Assembly: GCF_003953935.1 (NCBI RefSeq)
Contig: NZ_RXLQ01000010.1
Coordinates: forward strand, 1 to 64,000
DNA length: 64,000 bases
Direction of reading: 5' to 3'
Origin: Massilia atriviolacea
GTDB lineage: Bacteria; Pseudomonadota; Gammaproteobacteria; Burkholderiales; Burkholderiaceae_D
The position numbers were made by a program, and so were the translations under genes. Under the pieces are notes generated by a model, which did not search any database, had not been told where the DNA came from, and saw only the letters and a list, made by a program, of their open reading frames with translations. Numbering within the stretch: the first letter of the stretch is position 1; each line of letters begins with the position of its first letter. Shown here piece by piece: positions 19,640 to 28,753 of the stretch.

Positions 19640-22600
19640 ATGGAAACCACACCAGCCCCGCACGACGATGCCAACCTGACGATCGCGCTGCCGCCCGACG
19701 GCGCCGCGCCGCAGGCAAGCGCCGTTCCGGCGGCTGCCGCCGAAGCCGCCCCCGACCGCGCCCAGTCCGAAATGCGCGCCATCCACGAAGCCATCGCCCG
19801 GGTCGAAGCCGAAGCCAAGGCCTCGTGCGCCGCCGAAAGCCGGGCCCATGCCGAAGCGCGCGCGCGCGGCCTGGCCGAAGAGCGCGCCGCCATGGACGCC
19901 GCCGCCGCTGCCGCCGCCCTGCAAAACGCGCAAGCCTCCGAAGAAGCCATCGAAGCCAACCGCGACCGCCTGGAAACCTTGCGCGCGGCCGCCCAGGCCA
20001 GCCTGGAACGCCTGGAAGCGGTGCGCCAGGAGACCGCCGAACTGCGCGCCCGGGTCGAAGCCGACACCCAGATCAAGCTGGCCGCCGAAACCCGCCTCAA
20101 GGCCGAGGAAGAAGCGCGCCGCCGCGCCGCCGAACAGATCGCCGCCGAAGCCGAGCTGGCCGAACAGGCGGCGCGCGCCACCGAAGCCCTGCTGGCCCAG
20201 ACCGAGCAGGCGCGTCTGCAAGCGGTCGAGCGGGTCGCCGCCGTGCACGCGGCCCAGGAAGAAGTGCTGCACATCGCCAACGCCGACGCCCGCATGACCA
20301 CCCTGGCTCGCGAACGCGAGCGCCAGGCCAAGGGCGCGCGCCAGACCGCCGAACTGCTGGCCGAAGCCGAAGCCGAGGCGCTGGAACTGACCGTCCAGCG
20401 CGAAAAAGCCGACCAGATCGCCCTCGACTCGGCCTTTGCCCGCGCCGTGGCCGAAGCGCGCGCGCTGGAAGAAGCGCGCGCCCTGGCCCACATCGAACAG
20501 GAACGCGAAGCGATCGCCATCGCCCAGGCCGAGTCCGAGCGCGTGGCGGCCCAGTCGGTGCACCTGCGCCTGCAATCCGAAAAAGAATTGCGCGACGCCG
20601 CCGCCCAGCGCGAGCGGCTGGAAAAGATGGCCGCCGCCGGCGCCGCCGCCCGGCGCGATGCCGAAGCGCGCATCCTGACCGCCACCGAAGAACGCATCGA
20701 AGTCGACAAGCGCCTGCGCGAAGTCGCCCTGGCGCGCGCCAGGGCCGAAGCCGACGCCAGCGCCGTCGTGCAAGCCAGGGTCGAGGCCGAAGCCCTGGCC
20801 GCCACGCAAGCGGCGGAACGCGCCCAGGCCGACCAGGCCGCCGCCGCCGCCGCCCTGGCCGACGCCGAAGAACAGCAACGTGCACGGGCCCTGGCCGAAG
20901 AACGCGCCAGCCTGGCCCAGGCCGCGGCCGACCTGGCCGCCGCCCAGAACGCCTCCGAACAGGCGGCCGTAGCCGCCATCGCCGAACAGGTCGACCTGCA
21001 GCGCCGCGCCAGCGAACTGGCCGCCGAGAAAGCGACGCAGGCGGCCGCGCTGGCGCAGGCCGAACAAGCCCGCGCCGAGGCCGAACAAGCCGCGCTGCTC
21101 AGCTTGCAGGAACGGCTGGATGCGGAAACCCGGGCCGCCGAGGTGGCCCAGGCGCGCGCCGACGCCGAACAGGCCGAAGCGGTGCTGCTGCGCCAGAAGG
21201 CCGATGCCGAACAGCGCCTGGCCGAAGCGAAGCGGACCGAAGTCGAGGCCCTGCGCGTGCTGGCCGAACAGGCCGACATCGAGAGCGCGCAGGCGCACGC
21301 CGCCGCCGAGGCCCTCGCCGCCCAGGCGCGCGCTGCCACCGCGCAGGCGCAGGCGCAAAGCGCGCGTGCCGACGCCGAACAGCAAGCCCTGGCCATGGCC
21401 GAACAGGCGCTGGCACTGGCCGAACAAGCCCTGGCCGATGAAGCCGCGCGCGCCGCGAGCGAGCGCAACGCCCTGGCGCTGGCCGAGCAGCACGCCGCCG
21501 AACAGCGTCAACTGGCCGAGCTGGCCGCCGCCACCGAGCAAGCCAAACGCAGCGAAGCGCAAGCCACGCGCCGCCTGGTGCAGCAAGCCGAAATCGAAAG
21601 CGTGCAGGCGCAGCAGGCCGCCGACGCCATCGCCGCCCAGGCCCGCGCCGCCATCGACCTGGCCCAGACCCAGAGCGCGCGCGCGGTCGCCGAACAGCAA
21701 AAGCTGGCCGTGGCCGAGCAAGCCCTGGCCGACGAACGCGCCCGCGCCGAGAGCGAAGCGGCGGCCCTGGCCCTGGCCGAACAGATGGCCGCCGACCAGC
21801 GCCAGATGGCGGTCGCCGCCGCCTACGCCGAGCAAGCCAGGCGGGCCGAAGCCGAGGCCGTGCGCGAGCGCGTGCAGCAGGCCGAAACCGAGAGCGTGCA
21901 GGCGCAGAGCGCGGCCGACGCCGCCAGCGCGCAGGCGCGCGTCGCCGCCGAACTGGCCGAAGCGCAGCGCGAGCGGGCCCGCTCCGAGCAGCAAAAACTG
22001 GCACTGGCCGAAGAAACGCTGGCGCAGGAACGGGCGCTGGCCGACAGCGAACGGGCCGCCGTCATGCTGGCCGAGCAGACCCTGGCCGCCAAGCGCCAGC
22101 AGGCCCTCGCCGCCAGCGGCGCCGAGCAGGCCCGCCGCACCGAAACCGAGGCCGCGCGCGTGCTGGCGCAGCAGGCCCAGGTCGAAACCGAACAGGCGGC
22201 GCGCGCCGCCGACGCCGTCGCCGCGCAGGCGCGCGTGGCCACCGAGCGGGCCCAGGTCCAGCAAGCGCGGGCCGAGGCCGAACAGCAAAAACGCACGCTG
22301 GCCGAGGAAGCGCTGGCCCTGGAGCGCGACAGCGCCGAAGCCGAGCGGGCCAGCCTCCAGACCGAGCGCGCCTCGCTGGCGCTGATCGAACAAAAGCTCG
22401 CGACCCAGCGCCAGCAGCTGGCGGCCGACCAGCGCGCCGAGCAGGCGATCGCGGCGCGGCTGGCATCCGAACAGGCGGCCTGCCTGTCGGCGCGCACGCG
22501 GGCCGAAGCCGAACACGAAGCGGCCAGCATGGCGCGCCAGTTCCAGGTCGCGCAAGAAATCGCCGCCCTGGCCGCGCAGGACAAGCGCGACGCCCAGCGC

Positions 22601-22861
22601 GTCCTGCTCGAAAGCGCCCAGGCGCAGGCCGACATGCAGCGCAAGAGCGCCCTGACCACCAAGGAAATGGCCGATGCGCGGCGCGAACTGGTGGCCCTCG
22701 AAGCGCGCCGCCTCGAAGCCGACACGCGCACCCTGATGGTCACGCGGCGCGCGATCGACGACGAAAAGCGCGAGAGCGCCACCGGCGCGGCCCAGCGCTC
22801 CACCTCCGCCACCATGACGCACCAGGTGCTCGGGCGCCTGACCGCGCCCAACAAGGGCTGA
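19640..22861 (+). CDS. Giant Ala/Glu-rich coiled-coil protein
   Basis: A 1073-residue protein made almost wholly of heptad-repeat helix (A, E, Q, R, L), predicted as one very long coiled coil from about residue 40 to 1050. No signal peptide, membrane segment or enzymatic domain is visible, so it is presumably a cytoplasmic filament or scaffold. Residues 530-935 contain four successive repeats of 105, 98, 98 and 105 residues (see the separate repeat entry), all multiples of seven. Coding sense is supported by strong codon-position bias toward G/C at third positions and by the start ATG at 19640 after GAGAACAAG. Bactofilin, MreB or IF-like motifs were not found. It stands alone between srkA and a solute-binding protein gene. 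Confidence 0.8.
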   Translation: METTPAPHDDANLTIALPPDGAAPQASAVPAAAAEAAPDRAQSEMRAIHEAIARVEAEAKASCAAESRAHAEARARGLAEERAAMDAAAAAAALQNAQASEEAIEANRDRLETLRAAAQASLERLEAVRQETAELRARVEADTQIKLAAETRLKAEEEARRRAAEQIAAEAELAEQAARATEALLAQTEQARLQAVERVAAVHAAQEEVLHIANADARMTTLARERERQAKGARQTAELLAEAEAEALELTVQREKADQIALDSAFARAVAEARALEEARALAHIEQEREAIAIAQAESERVAAQSVHLRLQSEKELRDAAAQRERLEKMAAAGAAARRDAEARILTATEERIEVDKRLREVALARARAEADASAVVQARVEAEALAATQAAERAQADQAAAAAALADAEEQQRARALAEERASLAQAAADLAAAQNASEQAAVAAIAEQVDLQRRASELAAEKATQAAALAQAEQARAEAEQAALLSLQERLDAETRAAEVAQARADAEQAEAVLLRQKADAEQRLAEAKRTEVEALRVLAEQADIESAQAHAAAEALAAQARAATAQAQAQSARADAEQQALAMAEQALALAEQALADEAARAASERNALALAEQHAAEQRQLAELAAATEQAKRSEAQATRRLVQQAEIESVQAQQAADAIAAQARAAIDLAQTQSARAVAEQQKLAVAEQALADERARAESEAAALALAEQMAADQRQMAVAAAYAEQARRAEAEAVRERVQQAETESVQAQSAADAASAQARVAAELAEAQRERARSEQQKLALAEETLAQERALADSERAAVMLAEQTLAAKRQQALAASGAEQARRTETEAARVLAQQAQVETEQAARAADAVAAQARVATERAQVQQARAEAEQQKRTLAEEALALERDSAEAERASLQTERASLALIEQKLATQRQQLAADQRAEQAIAARLASEQAACLSARTRAEAEHEAASMARQFQVAQEIAALAAQDKRDAQRVLLESAQAQADMQRKSALTTKEMADARRELVALEARRLEADTRTLMVTRRAIDDEKRESATGAAQRSTSATMTHQVLGRLTAPNKG
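21227..22444 (+). repeat. Four in-frame repeats of 98 or 105 codons inside the coiled-coil gene
   Basis: Units start at 21227, 21542, 21836 and 22130. Each opens with A(K/R)R(T/S/A)E, has a central AAQAR or SAQAR block, then EQQKL, and ends in AEQ or TEQ. Lengths are 105, 98, 98 and 105 residues, or 15, 14, 14 and 15 heptads. Units 2 and 3 are the most alike. Confidence 0.85.
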
Positions 22862-22934
22862 GCGCCGGCGCCGGCGAGCGCCGGAACCGGGCGGCTGTCC
22901 ACGGGGCCGGTCCCGATGAGGTAAGATCGGCGGC

Positions 22935-23654
22935 ATGACGATTTCCAAGCTGTTGCTGTCGATGTTGCTACCGATCCCGCTGGGCTTGCAGGCGGCCGAA
23001 CTATCCGTGCTGGTCGACACCAGTACCGACATGCCGATGGCGCGCTTCGAGCGCGGCCGGCTGGCCGAAGGCATCCACAAGGACATCGGCCAGGCGCTGG
23101 CGGCGGCCATGGGCCGCACGGCCGTGTTCGTCGCGCTGCCGCGCAAGCGGATCGTGCGCGCGCTGGAAGACGGCGGCGCGGACGTACTGTGCAGCTACGT
23201 GCCCGAATGGCTGAACGGCGCGTTCGGCTGGAGCCAGCCATTCATTCCCATTACCGAAGTGCTGATCACGGCGCGCAATGTGACGCGGCCGCGGAGTGTG
23301 GCCGACGTGTCGGGGCAAGCGATCGGCACGGTGCTGGGCTACTCCCATCCCGAGCTCGACGAGATGCTGGGCAAGGGCTTCATCCGCGACGACAGCGCCA
23401 GTTCGCTGATCAACCTGCGCAAGCTGGCGGTGGGGCGGGTGAGGCACGTGGTCACGGCCAGGGTATTTCTCGACTACCGGCAAAAGCTGGGCGACCCGGT
23501 GCTGGTGCTGCACCCGCCGCTGCCGGTCAAGAGCTACATGGGCCAATGCGCCGTCTCGCCGAAGGGCAAGGTCAAGCTGGCCGAGGTCGACAAAGCCATC
23601 CGCCGCCTGATCGCCGACGACGCCGTCGCCACCATCTTCGCCCGCTACCAATAA
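22935..23654 (+). CDS. Periplasmic solute-binding protein (SBP_bac_3-like)
   Basis: A 239-residue secreted protein: signal peptide (MTISKLLLSMLLPIPLGLQA, cleavage near AA-EL) followed by an extracellular solute-binding protein fold of family 3 (VLVDTSTDMPMARF, then HKDIGQALAAAMG, ADVLCSYVPEW, VLGYSHPELDEML). Such proteins bind amino acids or other small ligands, and many without an ABC partner act as sensors. No permease or ATPase is adjacent, so transport versus sensing is unresolved. ATG 22935 lies 17 bases after a GAGG box. Confidence 0.82.
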   Translation: MTISKLLLSMLLPIPLGLQAAELSVLVDTSTDMPMARFERGRLAEGIHKDIGQALAAAMGRTAVFVALPRKRIVRALEDGGADVLCSYVPEWLNGAFGWSQPFIPITEVLITARNVTRPRSVADVSGQAIGTVLGYSHPELDEMLGKGFIRDDSASSLINLRKLAVGRVRHVVTARVFLDYRQKLGDPVLVLHPPLPVKSYMGQCAVSPKGKVKLAEVDKAIRRLIADDAVATIFARYQ

Positions 23655-23665
23655 CTGCGCGCTCC

Positions 23666-23935
23666 AACCGGGGTCAGAGCTTTGGGTCAGAGCTTTGACT
23701 GGCAACACGTATTCGTTTGCTTTCCTTTTTGAACCGGGGTCAGAGCTTTAATTCGAAACATTGTTAAGCAAGCTGAGCAAAAGAATGATCGGATTGTCGA
23801 CTGTTGGCAGACGATTGCCTTCGAAAGTGGATTTAACGCGTTTTTTGATTTTCGGGGTTTGCAAAGTTTCGAGTCAGAGCTCTGACCCCGGTTGAGAAAC
23901 GAACATTGTTGCTAGTCAGAGCTCTGACCCCGGTT
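23666..23935. repeat. REP-like inverted array between the solute-binding and deacetylase-caspase genes
   Basis: The 23655-24027 gap is AT-richer than its surroundings and holds four copies of one element. AACCGGGGTCAGAGCT occurs directly at 23666 and 23732, and its reverse complement ends copies at 23873-23893 and 23915-23935, where the full unit contains the palindrome GTCAGAGCTCTGAC. Copy 1 is followed at once by a second near-palindrome (23686-23699). The layout resembles REP/BIME clusters mobilised by RAYT transposases; no RAYT gene is present here. No gene was recognised in the 125 bases between the two pairs. Confidence 0.75.
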
Positions 23936-24027
23936 GTAGGGTTGTTGAACGGCGGGGTGTGGGAATTTGGTGGGGCTTGGACATTTGCAATACAATCGAC
24001 GGACTTCTTCCAACAGGTGTGTCTGTC

Positions 24028-26769
24028 GTGACTTCCACTCCCATTAAAATCGCCGCCGCGCTTGCCATCGCGGGCGCGGCCGGGGCGAGCTTGCTGTTTG
24101 CCGCACGTAAGCCGGCGCCGACGCCGCCGCCACCGGCTCCCGCCAACACAGCCGCCACCCCCGCAGCGCGCGTCGATACAGCGCCGCTGATGACGGGCAT
24201 GCAGGCCTTGCTGGCCAATTACCGCAAGATCATCGTGCTGCTCGCCGACGAGAAAGCCATGCCCGCCAACGAGCGCGAACAGGCCCAGCGTATCGGCCAG
24301 AACCTGTTCCACGAGAACCAGACCCGCACCGACGCGCTGGAACGCGAGCTCGCCGCGCTGCTGGCGTCAACCCAGCCCACCCGCTTCGATGCCATCGGCA
24401 GCCTGCTCGGCTACATCGAGTCCGATAAATCCCTGTTCGACGCCGACCGCCTGGCCTTCCGCGAGCTGTTGCAAGGCTTGCTGGCCGAGGTGGCCAAGGA
24501 TTCGAGCTTGCCGGCCATTAAGATCCACAAGCGCCTGTCCGAGGACCTCGATGCCCTGGCCGAGATCGAACGCAATTATGAGAAGGAAATCCGGCAAGTC
24601 TTCGGCCGCTACGAGTCGCGCGCGATCGAGCTCAAACGCGAGCGCTGGGACAGCTACCTGGCCCACCTCCAGACCCTTTACACGCGCGAGGCCATCCTGA
24701 AAGAGCAGGGCGTGGTCATGCCGTATCCGGCCTCGGCCCTGCCTCCCGAGGCGAAGAGGGTGGAGCCCGATCCGAACGAAATCTTCGGCAATTCCCTGCC
24801 CAGGAAAACCGTGGTGCTGACCTTCGACGACGGCCCGCACAAGCGCTACAGCGAGGAAATCGCGGCCATCCTCAAGCAGTACGGGGTGCCGGCGGTGTTC
24901 TTCAACGTCGGCCGCAACCTGGGCAGCGTCGATGCCGCCGGCAAGCCCACCTTGTCCGATGGCGCGGCGGTCAGCCGCAAGCTCAAGGCGGGCGGCTACA
25001 CGCTGGCCAACCACAGCTACACGCACGCCCAGCTGTCGAAGGAAACCGGCGACAGGCTCAAGGCCGAAATCCTCAACACCGATGTGCTGCTCAAGGCCAT
25101 CGACGCGGGCCGCTCGCCGCTGTTCCGCTTTCCCTACGGCGCGCGCAACAGCGAGGGCCTGCACGCGCTCGAGGGCGCCCATCTGCGCTCGGTGATGTGG
25201 AATATCGATTCGCTCGACTGGGCCGATCCGGTCCCGGCCTCGATCGCCGAACGGGTCCTGCGCACGGTCGACAAGGAGGGCCGCGGCATCATCCTGTTCC
25301 ACGATATCCACGCGCGCACGGTCAAGGCGCTGCCCGCCGTGCTCGACCGCCTGATCGCCGAGGGCTATCAGTTCGCCGGCTGGGATGGCAGCAATTTCAC
25401 CAGCGCCAATACGGCCAGTACGGCCAACACGGCCGCCGCGCCCGCCGGGAAAGTGGCGGTGAGCACCGGTTACGCCAATTCCTGGGCCATCGTGATCGGG
25501 ATCGACAGCTATCCCAAGTGGCCCAAGCTGCAGTACGCGGTGCGCGATGCCCAGGGCGTGCGCGAAACGCTGATCGGCAAGTTCGGCTTCGCGGCCGAGC
25601 GCGTGGTCTCGCTCAACAATGCCGACGCCACCCGCGCCGGCATCCTCGGCGCCTTCCACGACCGCCTGGCGCACGGCGGGGTGCAGAAGAACGACCGCAT
25701 CTTCGTGTTCTTCGCCGGCCATGGCGCGACCCGCCAGCTCAGTTCGGGCCGCGACCTCGGCTACATCGTGCCCTACGATTCCGACCCGGCCCAGTTCGCC
25801 ACCGATGCGATTCCCATGAGCGAGATCCAGAATATCGCCGAAAGCCTGAGCGCCAAGCATGCGCTGTTCGTGATGGATGCCTGTTACAGCGGCCTGGGCC
25901 TGACGCGCGGCGGCGGCGCCGGCGCCTTCTTGCGCGATAACGCGCGCCGCATCGGACGCCAGATGCTGACCGCCGGCGGGGCCGACCAGCTGGTGTCGGA
26001 CGGCGGGCCGAACGGGCATTCGGTGTTCACCTGGACCTTGCTGCAGGGCCTGGCGGGGAAGGGCGACCTGAATGGCGACGGCCTGATCACGGCCACCGAA
26101 CTGGCGGCCTACGTGGCGCCGGCGGTGGCGGGCGTGTCGAACCAGACCCCGGCCTTCGGCAGCCTGCCGGGCTCGGAAGGGGGCGACTTCGTGTTCGAAC
26201 TGCCGGTCGAGGCGGAGTTCCTCAATCCCCAGACCGCGCAGCTGTCGAGCGAGGCGATCGCGCTCAACGCCAAGCTCGACGCGGCGCGCCCGGACGCGCC
26301 CAGGGCGGACGACAAGCCGGGTGCCGCGCCGACGGTGGCGCCGGTCGCGGTCAGGGATTTGCAGGGCAAGGAGCAGAAGCTGGTGACGCCGCTGGCGGTG
26401 CCGTCCTCGGCGCGCCAGCTGGCCCAGCGCGCCAACGACCGCGGCTTGCAGCTGTTCAGGGAAAAGCAGTATGCGGCGGCCGAGGCCGAGTTCACCGAGG
26501 CCCTCAAACTGCGCGCCGACTTTGCGCTGGCGGCCAATAACCTGGGTTTCGTGTATTACAAGCAGGGCAAGTTCGCCGAGGCGGCGCGCTGGTTCGACAA
26601 TACCGTGAAGATGGACCCGTCGCGCGCGGTGGCGTACCGCAACCTGGGCGACGCCCATCTGCAGGCGGGCGACGCGGCCAAGGCCAAACTCGCCTACAAG
26701 ACCTTCATGGAACTGGCGCCGGCCAGCGCCGGCGCGGCGTATGTGAAGCAGCAGCTGGAGAAACTCTAG
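24028..26769 (+). CDS. Polysaccharide deacetylase-caspase-TPR fusion protein
   Basis: A 913-residue protein, numbered from GTG 24028 (GTG 24019 or an upstream start at 23959 are possible). An N-terminal membrane anchor (about 6-25) is followed by a Pro/Ala linker and a helical region. Residues about 260-450 are a NodB-type polysaccharide deacetylase: TFDDGPH (D267/D268), HSYTH (H329, H333), RFPYGARN (367) and HDIH (425). Residues about 485-740 are a C14 caspase-like domain with the catalytic His565 in FFAGHGA and Cys619 in MDACYSG, and an EF-hand-like DLNGDG loop starting at 680. The C-terminus (about 795-905) has TPRs. Both catalytic sets are intact. The protein is likely envelope-anchored with domains outside the cytoplasm. 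No close relative is known to me; role unproven. Confidence 0.85.
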   Translation: MTSTPIKIAAALAIAGAAGASLLFAARKPAPTPPPPAPANTAATPAARVDTAPLMTGMQALLANYRKIIVLLADEKAMPANEREQAQRIGQNLFHENQTRTDALERELAALLASTQPTRFDAIGSLLGYIESDKSLFDADRLAFRELLQGLLAEVAKDSSLPAIKIHKRLSEDLDALAEIERNYEKEIRQVFGRYESRAIELKRERWDSYLAHLQTLYTREAILKEQGVVMPYPASALPPEAKRVEPDPNEIFGNSLPRKTVVLTFDDGPHKRYSEEIAAILKQYGVPAVFFNVGRNLGSVDAAGKPTLSDGAAVSRKLKAGGYTLANHSYTHAQLSKETGDRLKAEILNTDVLLKAIDAGRSPLFRFPYGARNSEGLHALEGAHLRSVMWNIDSLDWADPVPASIAERVLRTVDKEGRGIILFHDIHARTVKALPAVLDRLIAEGYQFAGWDGSNFTSANTASTANTAAAPAGKVAVSTGYANSWAIVIGIDSYPKWPKLQYAVRDAQGVRETLIGKFGFAAERVVSLNNADATRAGILGAFHDRLAHGGVQKNDRIFVFFAGHGATRQLSSGRDLGYIVPYDSDPAQFATDAIPMSEIQNIAESLSAKHALFVMDACYSGLGLTRGGGAGAFLRDNARRIGRQMLTAGGADQLVSDGGPNGHSVFTWTLLQGLAGKGDLNGDGLITATELAAYVAPAVAGVSNQTPAFGSLPGSEGGDFVFELPVEAEFLNPQTAQLSSEAIALNAKLDAARPDAPRADDKPGAAPTVAPVAVRDLQGKEQKLVTPLAVPSSARQLAQRANDRGLQLFREKQYAAAEAEFTEALKLRADFALAANNLGFVYYKQGKFAEAARWFDNTVKMDPSRAVAYRNLGDAHLQAGDAAKAKLAYKTFMELAPASAGAAYVKQQLEKL

Positions 26770-26780
26770 ACCGCCGGCCG

Positions 26781-26815
26781 CGCCCGCCGCGCCGCAGCAA
26801 GGGCGGCGGCGGGCG
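26781..26815. terminator. GC-only hairpin between convergent genes
   Basis: CGCCCGCCGC (26781-26790) pairs with 26806-26815 around a 15-base loop in the 52-base gap between the deacetylase-caspase gene and the DUF475 gene. No T-run on either strand, so termination is plausible but not certain. Confidence 0.35.
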
Positions 26816-26821
26816 GCGCCA

Positions 26822-27862
26822 TCACGCCACCCCCAGCGCCTCCTGCCGCTTCTTGTACCGCAGCGAGGACCACAGCGACACCAGGATGAAGGCCACGCCC
26901 GAGAGCCCCGTGAACCACTCCGGAATGTGATAGCGCACGCTGGCGAACATGATGACGGCCAGGATCCCGATCGCGTAATGCGCGCCGTGTTCCAGGTACA
27001 CGAACTCCTGCAAGGTGCCCTTGTCGACCAGGTAGACCGTCATCGAACGCACGAACATGGCGCCGATGGCCAGGCCCAGCATGATGATGACGACGTCGCT
27101 GGTGATCGCGAACGCGCCGATCACGCCGTCGAAACTGAAGGAGGCGTCGAGCACTTCCAGGTACAGGAAACCGCCGATACTGCCGCGCGACACCATCTGC
27201 CCCAGGGTGGGGTCGGCTTCCTCTTCTTCCAGCAGGGTGCTGATCCAGTTCACCCCCACGTAAATCACCACGCCCAATACGCCGGCCATCAGCACGCTCA
27301 GCTTGCGCGCTTCGGGCACCAGGTACATGGCCATGAAGGCCGCGCACAGGGTCAGCATGACCGACAGGCTCTCGCTGCCGTATTTGCCCACCTTTTCTTC
27401 GAGCAGGCCGAGCCAGTGCAGTTCCTTCTCTTCGTCGAACAAGAAGTTGAGGAATACCAGCAGCAGGAAGGCGCCGCCGAAGGCCGCCACTTCGGCGTGG
27501 TTCTCGGTCAGGTGGCGCGAGTATTCGTCGGGCGTGTTGATCGCCATGGTCCAGACATCGAGCAAGCCGAGCCCGGTGGCGACCGAGACAATGACCAGCG
27601 GGAACACCAGGCGCATGCCGAACACCGCCACCAGGATCCCGACCGTCAGGAACAGCTTGCGCCAGAACGCGTTCCAGTGGCGCAGCACGGAGGCGTTGAC
27701 CACCGCGTTGTCGAAGGAGAGCGACACTTCCAGCACGCCCAGCACGGCGGAAATCCACAGCGCGGTGAGCATGCCGGGAATGCCGCCGCGCGAATAGCCC
27801 CACCAGGCGGCGACGCACATGAGGATGAAGGTGACGAGGAAGGAGAGTCTGAAATGGCGCAT
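26822..27862 (-). CDS. DUF475/TerC-superfamily integral membrane protein
   Basis: A 346-residue multi-helix membrane protein. The signature SLSFDNAVVNASVL near the N-terminus and its internal echo DASFSFDGVIGAFAIT match the TerC/YkoY/DUF475 two-repeat architecture with conserved membrane Asp/Asn residues. Relatives are linked to tellurite resistance and metal (Mn) homeostasis, which is family knowledge only. ATG 27862; RBS (CTAGGGAAT) is weak. Convergent with the caspase-like gene and upstream of nothing else on its strand. Confidence 0.88.
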   Translation of the reverse strand: MRHFRLSFLVTFILMCVAAWWGYSRGGIPGMLTALWISAVLGVLEVSLSFDNAVVNASVLRHWNAFWRKLFLTVGILVAVFGMRLVFPLVIVSVATGLGLLDVWTMAINTPDEYSRHLTENHAEVAAFGGAFLLLVFLNFLFDEEKELHWLGLLEEKVGKYGSESLSVMLTLCAAFMAMYLVPEARKLSVLMAGVLGVVIYVGVNWISTLLEEEEADPTLGQMVSRGSIGGFLYLEVLDASFSFDGVIGAFAITSDVVIIMLGLAIGAMFVRSMTVYLVDKGTLQEFVYLEHGAHYAIGILAVIMFASVRYHIPEWFTGLSGVAFILVSLWSSLRYKKRQEALGVA

Positions 27863-27960
27863 GCGGAAATTCCCTAGGAAAACTTCGAATCGAATGGCGG
27901 GCGCCGGCAGGGCGGCGGTCTGATGTCATTCTAATAGGTTTTCCTGCCCGATGAGCGCGC

Positions 27961-27979
27961 AAAAGGCGGGCCTGCCCGC
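27961..27979 (-). terminator. Rho-independent terminator directly after the receiver-AraC gene
   Basis: GCGGGC (27966-27971) pairs with GCCCGC (27974-27979), followed leftward by TTTT at 27964-27961. The stem starts at the base after the stop codon of the response regulator gene. Confidence 0.6.
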
Positions 27980-28753
27980 TCAGTGGCTGTTGCCGTCCAG
28001 GCTGGCCTTGCGGTAGGCGCTCGGCGGCACGCCGACGCGCTCGCGGAAGGCGGTGGCGAAATTGCCTGCATTGTTAAAGCCCACCATCAGGGCGATGCCC
28101 TGCACGTCGATGTCGGTGTCGCGCAGCAGGCGCGCGCCGCGTTCGAGGCGCTGGTCGCGGATGTAGGCGAACACGGTGGTGCCCATGCGTTCGCGGAACA
28201 GGAGCGAGAGTTTTTCGCGGTAGGTGCCGACCCGTTCGGCGATTTCGTCCAGGCTGGGGACATTGGCCAGGTCCTCGTCGATCAGGCGGCGCGCGGCGTT
28301 GACCAGCACCATGTCGGGCTCGGCGTCGTCGTTGCGCCCGGCCGGCGCCGGCGCGGCCGCGCGCCGCATCAGCGACAGGTGCACCTGGATGCGCGCCGCC
28401 AGTTCCGGACCGGAAAACGGCTTGGTGACGAAGTCGACCGCGCCGACCGACAGCCCGAACACGCGCTCTTCCTCGGCGTCGGCGCCGCTCACGAAGATGA
28501 CCGGGATGTCCTGGGTGTCGGGATTGGCCTTGAGCAGGCGGCAGGCGGCGTACCCGTCCATATAGGGCATGCGCACGTCGAGCAGGATCAGGTCGGGATG
28601 GGCGCTGGCCGCCACCTCGTAGCCCTGGCGCCCGTTGTAGGCCGAGCTGATCAGGTAGTCGCGCTCGGCCAGCAGGTCCGCCAGCAGACGTTGCTCGAAG
28701 GGCGAGTCGTCCACGATCAGTATCCTTGCGCGAGGGGCGGGGCTTGTCGTCAC
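27980..28753 (-). CDS. Response regulator with receiver and AraC-type DNA-binding domains
   Basis: A 257-residue regulator. The N-terminal receiver has the acidic pair (VDDS), the phospho-acceptor Asp59 in LILLDVRMP and the Lys in FVTKPF. An Ala/Pro linker leads to a C-terminal AraC/XylS double helix-turn-helix (AERVGTYREKLSLLFRERMG and IALMVGFNNAGNFATAFRERVG, ending in PPSAYRK). No cognate kinase is adjacent. It is transcribed divergently from the Csu-type pilus operon across a 390-base region and may regulate it; this is inference from position. Confidence 0.9.
   Translation of the reverse strand: MTTSPAPRARILIVDDSPFEQRLLADLLAERDYLISSAYNGRQGYEVAASAHPDLILLDVRMPYMDGYAACRLLKANPDTQDIPVIFVSGADAEEERVFGLSVGAVDFVTKPFSGPELAARIQVHLSLMRRAAAPAPAGRNDDAEPDMVLVNAARRLIDEDLANVPSLDEIAERVGTYREKLSLLFRERMGTTVFAYIRDQRLERGARLLRDTDIDVQGIALMVGFNNAGNFATAFRERVGVPPSAYRKASLDGNSH

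Noticed and set aside
19439-23146. 1235-codon leftward open frame rich in Gly/Leu/Phe, with further long leftward frames at 19597-21468 and 21823-23241
   Set aside because: They lie antisense to the coiled-coil gene and arise from its GC-rich repetitive codons; the composition is not protein-like and there is no RBS.
24367-26658. 763-codon leftward frame opposite the deacetylase-caspase gene
   Set aside because: Antisense shadow; the rightward frame has intact catalytic motifs and codon bias.
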